This document shows positions 30,687 through 43,560 of a stretch of DNA of 64,000 nt, one piece after another. The position numbers were made by a program, and so were the translations under genes. The DNA is taken from contig NC_089858.1 in NCBI RefSeq assembly GCF_036373705.1, positions 32,776,749-32,840,748 of the forward strand. The letters run 5' to 3'. This DNA is from Amia ocellicauda. Taxonomy: Eukaryota; Chordata; Actinopteri; Amiiformes; Amiidae. Under the pieces are notes generated by a model, which was given only the letters and a program-made list of their open reading frames with translations, was not told the DNA's origin and did not search any database. Position 1 is the first letter of the stretch. Each line of letters starts with the position of its first letter.

Positions 30687-33246
30687 ATGAGTGCGGCTCG
30701 CTTGCGCCACATTAAGGGTCATCTTCAGCGACAAGCAGAGGTACAGTAACAACAGCTATACACATGAAAATGATTTGTCTGAACTAAATATCAACAGCGC
30801 TTCGTACGATTACCGGTGCATTGTAGCGACTGTAAATATCCGAGAAGTGTGTTTTGGTGTGTCGTCTGTATTGTTAGCGCGCAGTCCCCGCACTGTTAAA
30901 ACGCACGCAGTTTGCGTTTTGCTGAGGAAATGCCACTCTGTGCACAGGCTCAATTACAGCACACACTGCAACATGGCCGCCGGTTAGCACTACCTGTTTT
31001 TCTCGAATTTGTCACCCGAATTTCAATAATGGAGAAAAATACATTCCAATGCACTTCTGAGTTCAGGCTACGCGACGGCAATGATCCAGATGTGACTCTA
31101 AATAAGTGCTGAGCACGCCACGATTACAGGCAGACCATCTAAACACAAATCACAGAAACTACAATATATACGACACTAAGTGTTGTAAACAACTTGTAAA
31201 CTATAATCTGTATGTATTCTAGTTTTAATATCAATATAAATGAATATGTAATTAGAGAAAGTGTAGTGAATACTGATATATGTAGCTACTATATTATACT
31301 AACTTCAATGGGTCAAAAGCAACCATCTGATTGGTGGTTAGGGACTATTCTTAAGTATATGGTTTGTATAGGTAATAAGATATTAAAAGATAATAGGAAT
31401 AATAATTATTCAAACCAGTCACAAAGTATAGTAACTTATTGCTGTGATGTTTTCTATTTAAACAATTCAGAGTTCCAGTTTAATGGTGCTGGAGTTCATG
31501 GACATGCTAATTATTGGCTAATTTGAGCCAAAAAAGCAATGAATCAGTCCATTTTTATTTAGTACAGCAATCTAGCCACAGAGCAGTCTCTTTGTGGCAA
31601 GGTGGAAAGCCTGGTTGTGTTATTTTCCAGAGGCCTGCTGTAACCCTGCCTGCTTTGCTTTATGGTCTTTGTAGTCTCAGAAGATGGCACACTCCCAGGG
31701 AAGCCCCCTCACCACACATGTCTTGAACACAGCGCAGGGGGTCCCCGGTGCCCAGCTGCCCCTCAGCCTGCACAGACTGGAGCCTGGGACTGCCAGCTGG
31801 ACGTTGCTGGCCTCAGGGTAGGACAGACCTGTGATTCCGCCTGCATGGAAGTGAAAGTGCCAAAGTGTTCTTGTATAATGTGTTGTCTTGAATAGGCCTA
31901 GATGAAATCAAGACCATAGGCCATAGTCCTCCTAAAACAAGCACTGTAGCTCTCCTGTGGAAAACTATAGTCCTAACCTAGACAGTACAGTTAACCTCAG
32001 ACAGACAGCAAGACAGACTCGTAAGACAGTACAGTTCTCTTAAAGGGGAACTAGAGCACTCATCAAAATGATTGGTTTATGTACTCATGTGTAAGTTCAG
32101 TTCCATAATTTTACTAATTGTCACTACAATAATGGCCACTGTAAATATGCCAGAGGTCTTCTGTGAATCAAGATGTGACGTTTTAACACTTAAAACTTTG
32201 AAGTTATTTAAATGGTGTAATAGAACAGAAAAATCACTCCTATGAACACATGAGTAAACCAATCATTGTGGTGAGTTCGCTAGTTACACTTTAAGACAGA
32301 CAGTATTGCACTTCTTCAACAGACAGATGGTTAGATTTTCTAAACAGAAAATACAGGAGGAAATGCAGGACGTTGGCTATATATCCAGCAATAGACTGTT
32401 GCAATGTAGGGGGACAGCACACTTAATGATAAATCATTAACTAGCTCCAAGAGAAAAATATTACCTTTTTTTTTTGTTTTGTTTGTTTGTCCTTTCAGAA
32501 TCACCAATGGCGATGGCCGCTGCCCGGGGCTGTTGACCTGGGATGAATTCTTGCCAGGAATGTACAAAATGCGGTTTGAAACAGGGCAGTACTGGCAAGT
32601 TCTGGGAGAGAGCAGTTTCTATCCATATGTGGAGGTGAGTAGCACAGCTGGAAGAAACTGCCATCATAGTAAGTTCAGGTGACAGAACAGCATCGTTTGG
32701 GAGCTCCATGAGTATTCTGGAAAGGCAGACCTTCAGAGAGAGAAGCCTTGATTCACAAGGACATGTTTCTGCTCTGGAGAATGGCTTCTCACTGTATCTT
32801 TTGCCAAGATGCTGTAAAGTTTGTTTCCTGCCAAAAAAAGAAGCACTGTACCTCTCAAGGACATAGACTTACATACTAGGCTGTGATCCTACATACTATA
32901 CCAATTAATCAATTATTATTATAATCAATAGGAAACAATGTTGATTCTTTAGAACATTACAAATCCGATACAGTTCTGTAGCACGTTTGGTCACTAGTAG
33001 CTTTATAAGCTGAGGATCTCCTCAAACCATTTCTTATTTCCTTGGATAAAGTCTGACAAATTAATAAATTAATGAATATTATTATTAGTAGTATTTTGTT
33101 GAAGGATTCCACAGAATATGTTTCAATGCATCTCTTCTCTTTGTGCTTGTTTGCAGATTGTCTTCAATATCACAGACCCTTCTCAGAAGTATCATGTGCC
33201 CCTGCTCCTCAGCCGTTTCTCCTACAGCACATACAGGGGCAGCTAA
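30687..33246 (+). CDS. urah: 5-hydroxyisourate hydrolase (transthyretin-like), peroxisomal
   Basis: There are four exons: 30687-30740, 31681-31817, 32499-32634 and 33157-33246. All introns are GT-AG and in phase, giving 138 aa, the usual length in fish. The enzyme hydrolyses 5-hydroxyisourate in the urate-to-allantoin pathway. Exon 1 encodes RLRHIKGHL, a perfect PTS2 (R-L-x5-H-L). Exon 2 starts the transthyretin fold with [11 protein letters not shown]; exon 3 has [20 protein letters not shown] and FYPYVE; exon 4 has [19 protein letters not shown]. The terminal YRGS and the His/Arg/His positions are the family signature that separates the enzyme from transthyretin. A weak ATTAAA lies at 33308-33313. 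The gene starts about 370 bp from the array edge and appears intact. Confidence 0.95.
32040..32294. mobile_element. MITE flanked by TTAA in urah intron 2
   Basis: The element is 247 bp (32044-32290) between two TTAA tetranucleotides. Its ends are imperfect inverted repeats: AGGGGAACTAG on the left and AGTGTAACTAG read inward from the right. They continue through CTCA and AATGATTGG with 26 of the first 32 bases matching by my count. There is no coding capacity. TTAA target duplication points to a piggyBac or Kolobok-type transposase as mobiliser. Confidence 0.75.
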
Positions 33247-33429
33247 AGCAAGGGGTCCTCCTCTCACCCCAGGACAGCGCAGTACAGCCCAGGACATCTT
33301 TTAATCTATTAAAGGGAAAGTGTAGGGTGCATCAAACAGTTGTTAATACCTAATTTCTTTATTAGGTAGAAAATCATGTATAATTTAATCATAGAGCAAT
33401 TAAAGGATGCGCTTGTGGTGAAAATAGTT

Positions 33430-33442
33430 TGACCTTTGACCT
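33430..33442 (-). promoter_or_regulatory. Perfect DR1 nuclear-receptor element
   Basis: The plus strand reads TGACCTTTGACCT, i.e. AGGTCAAAGGTCA on the minus strand. That is two AGGTCA half-sites one base apart, the consensus for PPAR/RXR and HNF4 binding. It lies 184 bp after the urah stop codon. Several single half-sites follow (33467, 33548, 33744), so the motif may also be a chance product of a TTTGACCT-rich stretch. Confidence 0.35.
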
Positions 33443-33679
33443 TCCATTTAAGATTCAAACTCATGATTTGACCTAGAAGCAGGGATCAAAGTTGCAATCT
33501 GACTTCTGATTATGAGTATACATTACATTTACATTAGAAACAACTTTGACCTTCACCTTTGACATCTCCTTAAAGGTTAAACAATATTTATGATAGTGTG
33601 TTTTGTTGATTGCAGATTGCGTACAGAACTTGGGACTTACATGGTCTTATAGGGTGCAGATAAGACGAAAGTATATGAA

Positions 33680-33716
<37 letters not shown>

Positions 33717-33834
33717 ATTTTTATGTTCAATGCTTACATTATTTTGACCTTATATTTTTATGGGATTTAACAACAAATGTCTGTGACCTTTTGACTCCTC
33801 CTTTATATCAAATGGATAGTTCCTTGTATCATAC

Positions 33835-33835
<1 letters not shown>

Positions 33836-33866
<31 letters not shown>

Positions 33867-33945
33867 TATTATTATTATTATTACTACTACGTATTTGTTA
33901 GCAGACGTCCTTGTCCAGGGCGACTTACAAAATATAAAAGCAGTC
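33836..33945 (-). mobile_element. L2-like tail, minus orientation, with (TAA)n
   Basis: A (TAA)n/(TTA)n run is followed by GCAGACGTCCTTGTCCAGGG and CGACTTACAAAATATAA. This is the reverse complement of the L2-like 3' end found in the array. Confidence 0.65.
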
Positions 33946-33959
33946 CTCCATAGACAGTA

Positions 33960-34380
33960 TTTTGTTTCCTTGAAAGGGTTCTGTCCTGGGTCCTTTGTTA
34001 TTCTTGTCATATAGGTTGCCTTTAGATGAGATTATTCATAGACATGGGGTGAACGTTCATGCAGATGACAGACAACTCACTTCTCTGTTAAACCAGGTGA
34101 TACTAATACTACTCCAGTTTGTATGCAAGTGTTTTGCTGAAATAAAAAATTGGATGGCTCAAATGTTTCTGCAATTAAACCAAAATAAGATAGAAGTATT
34201 AATAATAAATTCACAGAGATTGATTGAATAGACAAAAATAGATTTGGGAAACATGACCTCTAATGTGAAATCCGTGGTGAGAAATCTGGGGGTAATTGCT
34301 TAATCTCATTTGAGCTTTGAATCTCATATTGGCATATTACTGAAGTGTCCTTTTATCACAGACAGCACATGTAGCTTGCC
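33960..34380 (+). mobile_element. L2-type LINE reverse-transcriptase relic
   Basis: Plus-strand frames resemble the L2/Rex-type RT core with many defects. They show GSVLGPL-like and [20 protein letters not shown] (fingers and the degraded YADD box), then [19 protein letters not shown], then VRNLGV further on. No intact ORF remains. Confidence 0.75.
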
Positions 34381-34774
34381 TACACATTTTGCAGATATTG
34401 ATGACTAGCAAAAACACAGGCAAACTCAGGCAAGTGAAGCAGTTCAAAGGGGGGCCTTGTGTAATATTATCTTTCTCAGATAACCATGGTTGTGTTTGTA
34501 ACCTATCATTTTAACAGGACAGTAAATCAAATGTTTGTATAATTAATGTAATGGTAATGTTAAATTAATGTTTGAAGTTAGAAGAACACTATTAGTGTCT
34601 ATACATAAGTTTACATTGTGTAACTATGCAAAATATAAGCAAAACCAAGTAAAGTCTACTTAAACATACTAATAGTACAACAAAGTATAAATGTGGTACT
34701 GTTACTAAAAGTATAAAATTAGTACACAAAATAATTTAGTTTACTTTGACTAAGTATACAAATAATACAAAATA

Positions 34775-34830
34775 AGTACATACAATTAGTCACCCTGGAT
34801 AAGGGCATCTGCTAAGAAATAAATAATACA
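34775..34830 (+). mobile_element. Short L2-like tail
   Basis: AGTCACCCTGGATAAGGGCA then TCTGCTAAGAAATAAATAAT. It is a solitary 3' end in plus orientation. Confidence 0.55.
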
Positions 34831-35342
34831 ATTAAAATATATTGTATAAATAATATGCTAAAATTAAAAACAAAAATATGCATAGAATTCAAATATACCT
34901 GGTTTAAGTATACTTAAAATACATTATTAGGAAATATAATCCAAGTGTATATCAGAAAGTATGCTTTTATTTTCAGGAGGGTAGTTAATGATTATGCCAG
35001 CTTTTCATGTTTGGTTATTGATAAGAACAGAGCTAGTGAAAAATCGATCACATTTCAGACTGCTGTGTGTAATGTACTGATCAAGTGTCACTAATAAATG
35101 AATAAATCACAATTTTATCACTTAGTATTTTCCTAATTCCACATGTGCACACAAATGAATGAAGACACAAATGTTTCATTATGCAGTGCGGGGAATCGTT
35201 GACTTCACTCGATTGCTTCCCCCTGCCCTGGCAGCGCTCGATGATTCTGTGCTCGATTCAGCGTCCCTGTGCTGCAGCGGGGCCCTGCCTGATCCGGATT
35301 TCACGTTAGTGGCGAAAGTGTGATTTTCCCCGACATCCAACA

Positions 35343-38300
35343 ATGGCAGACGAAGAGCTGGAAGGTATCAGGCGGCAGCGGATGGCCGAGCTGCAGTCTA
35401 AGCATGGGGTAAGGTGGGAGGAAGAGCCAGGCTACAGCACGGTTTTCTCCGACATTTCATTCACTACGCTGGCAGCGCGGAGGCCTAACCGAGCTGTGAC
35501 AGCCGTGCTGGTGGACATGATGGCGTTAGAGCCGCTGCTACTGCCTGACCTAAACTAATAAAGACTAGTCAAACACATTTCTACCCGCAGAGATGTTAAG
35601 GGTGTAGAAATGCTATGATGATGGCTGAAATATGACCCTTTTTTTTTAGCTTCGTGTCGTGCTTTTCTAGAATTCTTTGGAATGCTGGGAATTCTGTTCT
35701 GAATATTCTTTGCTTTTAGTTTAATTTCGGACAATTCACTTATAGGTTTCAGCAGAACTGCAGATGGGAGGGAAGCTGGAGCCGCACCATACAGCACTTT
35801 GACACAATGACAATAATTCATAACAACAGGGATTGCTCTGTCAATCAAACCGCTTTGTGTTTTTTAAAACGCATTTTTTATTATTATTGAAAAGTCGTTA
35901 CCAATGTGGAGATGAAGTGGGAGGCTTTTGCTTCAGACAAAGTAACTTACTAGGGAGGAACTCCTGTCAATCTCCGCTTCAGAAGACTTCATCAGTTGCA
36001 CATTTGAAAAGCTATTTCCTTTTCCCCTAATAAAGGTACAGACTATAACACATTGTGGTTCCTTGTTGCCCTGAATTCCTGCCCCTGTCCTCTTTTAGGT
36101 AGTTTGCCAGATGGATGCGGTAAGAAGAGAATGGGATGGTCATTGAGGCGATTTGCTAGCTTACACTGTCCCTGCAATTTGGGACACTGTAAAGTGCTTT
36201 ATCAGACTTGCTTACTTTGTCCTAGATCACTTGGTGCTGCTTTCATGCAGGAACTTCTGCTTTATTACACAAACATAACTTGTTCATCCAGTGCAATGGC
36301 AAAGAGCTGGGTGGCCCTGCAGATAAACACTGTGTGGACCCTGTGCAGTGACAGTTAGTCCTGCTTTCATCCATTGTTGGCCCACAATCTGGTCCTTGGT
36401 GCTCACAGTGGTTCTTAATTTTCAGTTATGTTTTTAATATAACAATGTGTTCACATAGTTACAGTTACAATCTACCCCACTTGCCAAATGCATACAATTC
36501 CTTAAATATTAGCATAAATATAGTAGCTTTTCCCAAACTAGTATATTGACTTGAGTGCATTAAGGTAGTTTTGTGCAAATCCCTTAAACTACATTTAACT
36601 TGATTTGTGCAACTTGGATGCACTGGATAATACTGTTAATGCTACTAAATCAGATGCTCTGTGAGCCTCAGTGTGATATTGGTTGTGATATTTTGCAATG
36701 GGCTGATAAATGAATTGTGCTTTGTCTCTGCTACGTTTATAAATCAACAACAAGGCTTTATATACCATCATAATAATGATAATGATATACAAAACACGTT
36801 TTCTGTGTTATAGTAGCAAGCATGGCATTGTTGTAGTAAGGGACTAGTGTTTGTTGAGTGTTTTGGTCACATTTGCTGTCAACTTCTCTGGAGTTCTTTA
36901 CAAATGCCATTGAGGGAAAGTAAGTGTTTATTTTTTTGTTCATAGGAATCTGGCGGTGATCCACAGGCTCAACAGGAGGCCAAGCAGAGGTAATAATGGC
37001 TTTTTTTCACATTGCCGAACACAATAAACTGTCTGTCCTAGTTTAATCATAACATACAGTGGATGATTGACATTATATTTAGTGTACTGATCATTTAAAC
37101 TCCCTAGGTTTACTTGGTTGATGTTAATTTCTTTTTTTAAACAGAGAAACTGATATGAGAAACACGATTCTTGCACAAGTCTTAGATCAGTCTGCGCGGG
37201 CCAGATGTAAGTATATTTTCACGGCATTCCCCTTACCTCTTCACTTCAGTTTCATGCCATCCTTTAATGAGAAATCACTTGTTTTTGTGTCACAAGTTTA
37301 AGTGTTTGAAAAGAGTTGATGCAGTAGTTATGACATGCAGTTATTAAGGCTTCTGTACCCATCCAATTGTCAATCAGCTTCATTTACTACAACACTCACA
37401 GTTGACAAAATGCACGCTTCCTACTAAACCACAGGTCTTGTACAGCCTAAATCTAGCAGTTTTAACATGTCACCTTTTAAATCAGTTTATTAACCTTTAA
37501 TTGGAAACATTTAATTCTGATCAATTAAGCAGGTTGTTTTGTTACATTCAGGTATTTAACGATCATTTGGAACAATCCCATCAGCTCTTAAGGACCAGCG
37601 TTGCTTTGATTAACCAGGGGCTAAACTAAATCCAAAATCTGACCTATGTGTGAATCGCAGAGCATAAACCTGTACACTATTACAATGACCTTTATTGTCA
37701 GTGTGAGTGTAAACTGAGATTTTGTTGCCAACAGAACCTCCAGGATTTAAAATGCACCGTTTAAAATACCCAGTCAGAGCTGCTGAAATGTGCAAAGCAA
37801 CAGACTTAGTGTTGTTGTTGCTAGGAATGACCCTCCACTGGTCAAACATACTCTGAGCAACTGCACTGACTTCTGCAAATACCTAACTAAATAGCCGACA
37901 AATCTTAACTGCTCTTGAGAGTGTAATTTAATTGTTGACGTGAGTGAAGGTCGCTTTGACATATCAGAAACTATAAATGATAACCTATAGGTTGTTCTCA
38001 CTTAAGTGATACCGGGAGCTACAGTAGCAAGTGTGAAGTGGCACGAGAGGCAGTGCTTTTTTACAGTTTTTACAGGTTGTGTATGGTGGCTGAAAAGTGA
38101 CAAATAATTTTTTCATGCGTTCACATGGTACGTGTTTCGTGAAGCCTCTTGTTATACAGAACACTGTACTATTTCAATGTATTTAAACAGCTATATATCC
38201 ATATATTGTTTGTACTGACTTGGTTGTAATGTGTTCTAGTGCCTGATTCAGTTTTTTTCCCCCTTAATTCTGTGATTCCGTCCGTGTTCTCAGCAGCGTA

Positions 38301-41300
38301 GATTTCATAGAGCCCTACATCCATGTAGTACGTCTAGGTTATGCAGGAGCTAGGCTATGATTTGGGTTTGGTACGTCTGTTTTGTTTAGGGCACTCGCAC
38401 ACTGTCATTTAAATAAGTACTACACTTTTGCACCACTCTTGTTGTTTTCGTAAGCCTAGATGCCGTGTCCAGCCCCACACAGTGTCATACAAGATTGAAC
38501 ATACTTCAGTTTTCAGGTGGACTTGTAGAAATCTTCAAATTGTTGGATATTATTATTAATAATAATAATATTTATTTATTGGCAGATGTCCTTATCCAGG
38601 GCGACTTACAAAATATAAGCACAATACAAAGTGCAAAAATACAGTGCAGTTTAAGGCATAAAACATTACAAATTCAGATTTACATAATACAGTGAAATTC
38701 AAAGCATAATACATTTTACAAATTCCAATTTACACAAGTGAATACAATATACAAGGTCTTACATCCTAGATTGTAAAAGCTGAGTGCAGACAAGATGTTA
38801 GGTCACACTCAAGGGCCGAGGGGAAGGGAGCATAGGGGAGATCAAAATAACAATACGAGTACTAGTATAAATAAAGTACTAGTAATGCAAGGCAAGTAGT
38901 ATGATAAAACATTGTAAAGTGCTAACGTACAGGAGAGTAAAGGACTAAATTACAGGTAGAGTCTGAACACGTGTTTTGAGTAAGTGCCGGAAGGGTGTTA
39001 TAAATATTGTGAAATGAAGCACATGATGCAATATATATGTTCTGAAAGTATTTTTGTGGTCTATCAGTTGGGCATCAGTTCTCTGTAATCATCACTAGAT
39101 GGTGCCAGCGCTTTAGATTTCCTGCACAGGTTCCTTGTATATGTTTGCTTGTTGCTGCCTCAGCATCTGCTCTACTGCCAGGCTAGACATGGGGTCAGGT
39201 GAGATCAAGGCATCCAACAAGGGACTTTATCCCCTTTAGTTTGAGAGCCAGGCCTGCCTGCGTGGCACCACTAAGGCACCAGATTACAGCCTTGCAGCAG
39301 CCACTAAATGCTGCTCTTGGGTCGTCCACTCAGACTTGCTGGTAGATGGTTTGTGATGCCAGTCATGTTGATACTGACAGCCTGTGCCCCAGTGGCATAG
39401 GCCTTCTTAAAGAAAACTACGACAAATTGTGGCTTGAAAAACGTTACCACAATCTTTTAATGTTAACACTAGAACCGCCGTCATTTTAGGCTCATGTACC
39501 ACCACCATATTCCTTTTATTTATATTGAAAGGTAAATAAATATGAATCCAGTCATGTCAAATAAATCATATGAGCTACCAATACAATCTAAATAAATGGC
39601 ATTGTACTGTAAATAAGCAATACAAAACTTAAAATAAAGCGGTTTATATAGCAACAGAGGAGTGCTGAAAAGTGCATAGGCTACAGTAAAACAACAACAC
39701 AGAAAATGTCTTTAAACGTAATAATAAACAAAACGTTGAAATTGAATTTGTAAACAATACATAAGTATAGACTATAATAAAACAACCATGTAAACAAGAA
39801 TTGGGCAAAACCGCATTCGTACAGACATCTCAGTGTAATTGTGTTGACAGTAACATAAATAGAATGGAATCATGTGTAATCGTGTTTACCTTCACGACCG
39901 CACAACAGGTCGTCAGAGAAGTCGGAGTATTCGCATGCCTGCGTGCAGTTTTGATTGGGCACAGCGAACTAATTTGTGCATCCTTTTCCAGGGTTCAAGT
40001 ACTTGTCTAATAATTTTACTGGCCCAGATAACATTTGATGTGTCCCAGTGTTTCTTTTCTCCCCCTCTTAACAAAAATGTGATTTACAAAAAGTCTATTC
40101 CTAGCAGAGGAGGTCCCATCCATCAAAACTTGCTTTCAACTCCATTTGCTCAAGTTTACAGTTCAACCCAAAATGAATTTGCCTCATATACACTTATTTG
40201 AATAATACACTTAAAACTGAAATTGATTTGGGTGGAAAAACTTGAATTAGGGAAAATCGTATTTAGTTGAACATCATTCAAAATAAATGAAATAAATCTC
40301 CAGCCCTGAGCAGAATACATAGACTAGTGGCCCATTAATTACCCTCCACACCTGGCCAGTGCTGTGTAGTGTGTTTAGTGCGCTGGTTGTTGTCTTAGAG
40401 GTGTGTGTGCTCTCTGTCCACAGTGAGTAATCTGGCGCTGGTGAAGCCGGAGAAAGCCAAAGCGGTGGAGAATTACCTCATCCAGATGGCTCGATTCGGA
40501 CAGCTGGGGGGAAAGGTCAGAGAAATGCAGGGACTCTTTTTTTTGTCATCTCTCTTTTAAAATTACACCAGCTTATTTTCTATAATGATAATTTTGACAC
40601 CTAGTGGGCTGTTTGTAATTGTCTGAGATTCCTACATTGCATATTAATGTGGGGCAGAAGCATGTAGACGTGTCCCTTTGGTCCACTGTTCCATATTACT
40701 GCCAGGGTGTGAAAAATTGCAATAAAATTGAAATTGAATAATCGATTCAATAATCACACACCGATTACGTGATTCATAATTTTAGATCATCTTTTTTTTT
40801 TGCCCCCGAGTGTCCTCAGTTTGATTCCGATGATGTGAATCTGTTCTGAGACCGGCTGTGGATCGGTCTGTTTCAATCCATCGCTTGTTGGGTAACTGTT
40901 CCACAGATAGAGTTTATTCCTGTTTTGCATCATCAGATTTCTGAAACCGGATTGATAGAGATCCTTGAGAAAGTCAGCCAGCAAACGGAAAAGAAGACCA
41001 CAGTCAAGGTAAGCGATGGAAGACAGGGGTACAATTAAAACTACGGGCCCTTAAAGGGGGCATTGCACACTGGATCCAATGCATCATTTATAGTCCATCA
41101 TAGGAAAGTTGTCAGTCGAGCACATTGGATCACAATTGTGTTGTTTATCTGAGCTTGACCACATTTTAGGAGAATTCTAGCTACATCAGTCGGTACCACT
41201 CATGCCCAGCTCCTCTGCGTTAGCTTGCCTTACATCGTCTCTGTTTATTTTTTATTGTATAGTTCTTCATGGTTAGACACGCACGTAAAATCAGATCCAG

Positions 41301-41377
41301 TCGCTAATAGATATGATTGTCTGCTTCAGTTCAACAGGCGAAGGGTGATGGACTCAGATGAGGAGGACGATGACTAA
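35343..41377 (+). CDS. pdcd5: Programmed cell death protein 5
   Basis: There are six exons: 35343-35408, 36946-36989, 37145-37206, 40424-40515, 40937-41008 and 41330-41377. All introns are GT-AG and phases join cleanly, giving 127 aa (human 125). The start is [20 protein letters not shown]. Exon 3 gives [17 protein letters not shown], exon 4 [20 protein letters not shown], exon 5 [20 protein letters not shown], and exon 6 the acidic end DSDEEDDD. The protein is a small helical DNA-binding-like protein of the TFAR19 family linked to apoptosis and chaperonin/TIP60 interactions. An AATAAA lies at 41785-41790. The gene appears intact. Confidence 0.97.
38550..38850 (-). mobile_element. L2-like LINE/SINE 3' element in pdcd5 intron 3
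   Basis: The element starts with a (TAA)-type run and TTGGCAGATGTCCTTATCCA, GGGCGACTTAC. It continues through CAAATTCCAATTTACA and AAGGGCCGAGGGGAAGGGAG, which is the reverse complement of the tail in the array units. It is the same element family, independently inserted in opposite orientation. Confidence 0.7.
38860..40423. other. Rest of pdcd5 intron 3
   Basis: I see no gene or recognisable element here. The short open frames (for example 39801-40010 and 39872-40201) have no family resemblance. Confidence 0.6.
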
Positions 41378-41784
41378 GAGGGTGCAGTCGAGTCCGGGGG
41401 GTTTGTGGCTGAAGCTCCTTTTGGCTGGCAAAACTGAAGCCTTGGTGACACAGCTGTAGCCCCTGCATTAAGACTGCGGACGCGAAGACTGGGCTGCTTC
41501 GTCTGCAAGTTTGGAACTCTTCACCGATACGACTTGGTTTGGTTTAGTTTTCTCCATGATTTATGTCAGTCCTCGAGAGGGGATTCATGTATAAATGCTT
41601 ACAATTCAGTATAGGTTGGTGCGGCAGTTTTGTTTTTGTTATTATTTACAGAGACTGCGATGCCAATGCTGCAGTCCGTCCAGACACACAGGGCCCGGCG
41701 TCATCTGCTTCACTTCACCTCATGTCAATTAGGTTTTGTTCTATTTATTTGTTTAAAAAAAATATGTCTCTGACTTGTTTACTT

Positions 41785-41790
41785 AATAAA
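41785..41790 (+). terminator. pdcd5: pdcd5 polyadenylation signal
   Basis: A canonical AATAAA lies 408 bp after the stop codon, in an AT-rich 3' UTR. Confidence 0.75.
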
Positions 41791-41799
41791 ATGCCTTAA

Positions 41800-43560
41800 A
41801 GTAACACACCGGCTACTTCTGTGTGCAAATGATAACTAAAACAATGCAGATGCTTCTAAAACAAGAGGCTTATATGGGTCTTTAGTATTCTCCTAGGGTT
41901 AAAGTTGGGCGTTCATGCACTTAGTTCATTCTGGCTTTAAAGTGTTTTGTATTTTAATCCCAGCACTTGGTTCAGATTTGTTTTATTTGATTTTATCTTT
42001 CACAGAGGTAGTTAGCAATCTCCTTGTAAATGCTTTAATCAGAATAGAACGAACAAAGTTATGTTCCTATTATTCAATTTGTAATGTTTCCGTTTGGTAA
42101 TGAAGTCATAAACTCTTAATGTGCCAGTGAAAGAGTCTGTATTTAACGGCACATTACCTTTTTATAACAACACAACATAAATTAATTAGAAACCAGAAAC
42201 ACATCTCAATGAGCAGATTGTATTTTGTATTCAGTGTGGGTTTTATTTTTTGTTTTGTTATGGGTCTTAATGAAGAGCATTTTCAGTGTGTGTTTCAGTT
42301 TTTGGGTATAGCTTATGCTCCTATGATGCATTCTGGCTTTTTGGGTGGCTGATAGGGCTGACCAGGTGTTGAGTGCTGAAATACCTATATCCCATAATTA
42401 AACTGAATTTTGGTACAGCAGTCTCAAATACAGTACATTTTTGTTTCCTAGGCAATAAACAGTTATGCAAAAATATACCATAACACTGAAATCCAATACA
42501 TCATGCAAATATCTCAACAGTGTTAATACGTTATGTTGACAGTTTTTTGTTTTGTGTGTTTTGGTTTAGCCTTTCTTTGATAATAGTAAATAATCCTTAA
42601 TGTTTTACAATAAATAACACTAGAAACCAATAAATTATGCAAATATCTGAACAGTGTAATACATGTTTAAAACAAAATCCGTATTCAATAGTTCATAATA
42701 AACCTCATGATGATGTATATTTTTAAAATGTTGAGGAGCCGTGTTATTTTTAGCCTCATTCGTTTTTGACATTTTGTTTCTTTGTTTGATCATTTAGACT
42801 GGAGTAACCTGATACAAAAATATTTCATATTGACTGAAAACTATATTTTGAAACTAGATAAAATCGCTATCAAATGTCTTTATCATAGCTTACAGGAGCA
42901 CAAACAAGTTAAAAAAACAAAACAAAACAAAAAAAAACTACAATATACATGAGAACAAGACTAAATCTAGTTTTCTCTTCAGTCTATCTCATTAAGTATA
43001 TTGAAATTGATATATAGACTGCTAATTTAAGTTGCATGTATTATCGTGTTAATGATTTATACTGCAGTTCATTATATAAACATAAATGCCTGTCCTTGAT
43101 TTATTATACGGTTGTGTTTTGTAAGATTTGAATACTTTGACTTTAAAAAGAATAAAATATGAACATTTGAAAGGATTTGTTCCGTCTAATTGAATAAAAA
43201 CACATCACATCTATAATATGAAATAGCTGAAATTGAATAAAATAAAATAACTTGCACCCTACTGTCAGATCTTGTAACGTCTGGTGACGTTACCAATTAT
43301 TTTTGGTAAGTTGATGAAGCGTGAGATGACTAACAATACAGTGCACTCCTTATGTTTGTTGTAAATGTTATAGCTGTCCTTCTGTATTGTAAGTACGCAT
43401 AAAAACCTGTGTAGAGCTAAAGCGCTGGACAACCAGTTTATAATGCTGTAAAATATGTGAACCAAGGGCCTGATTAAATAACAAATATTTGTGCTGCAAA
43501 TCACTAGTAGAGGTATTGGTGGCATCACTGCACAAGCATTCCTGTGTTCAGCTTTCTTGG
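41800..43560. other. AT-rich intergenic stretch
   Basis: I see no gene or clear element. It is low in G+C, with T- and A-rich runs. Confidence 0.6.

Larger units (their letters stand above)
33247..35342. other. Intergenic urah-pdcd5: LINE debris, no gene
   Basis: The region contains the urah 3' end and a perfect DR1-like motif (33430-33442). It also holds a (TA)n run (33682-33711), an inverted L2-like tail (33836-33945), an L2-type RT relic (about 33960-34380) and a further L2-like tail (about 34775-34830). The remainder is AT-rich with no supported gene. Confidence 0.7.

Noticed and set aside
30691-30987. 98-aa plus-strand open frame over urah exon 1
   Set aside because: It is in another frame from the PTS2-bearing exon and runs through its donor site.
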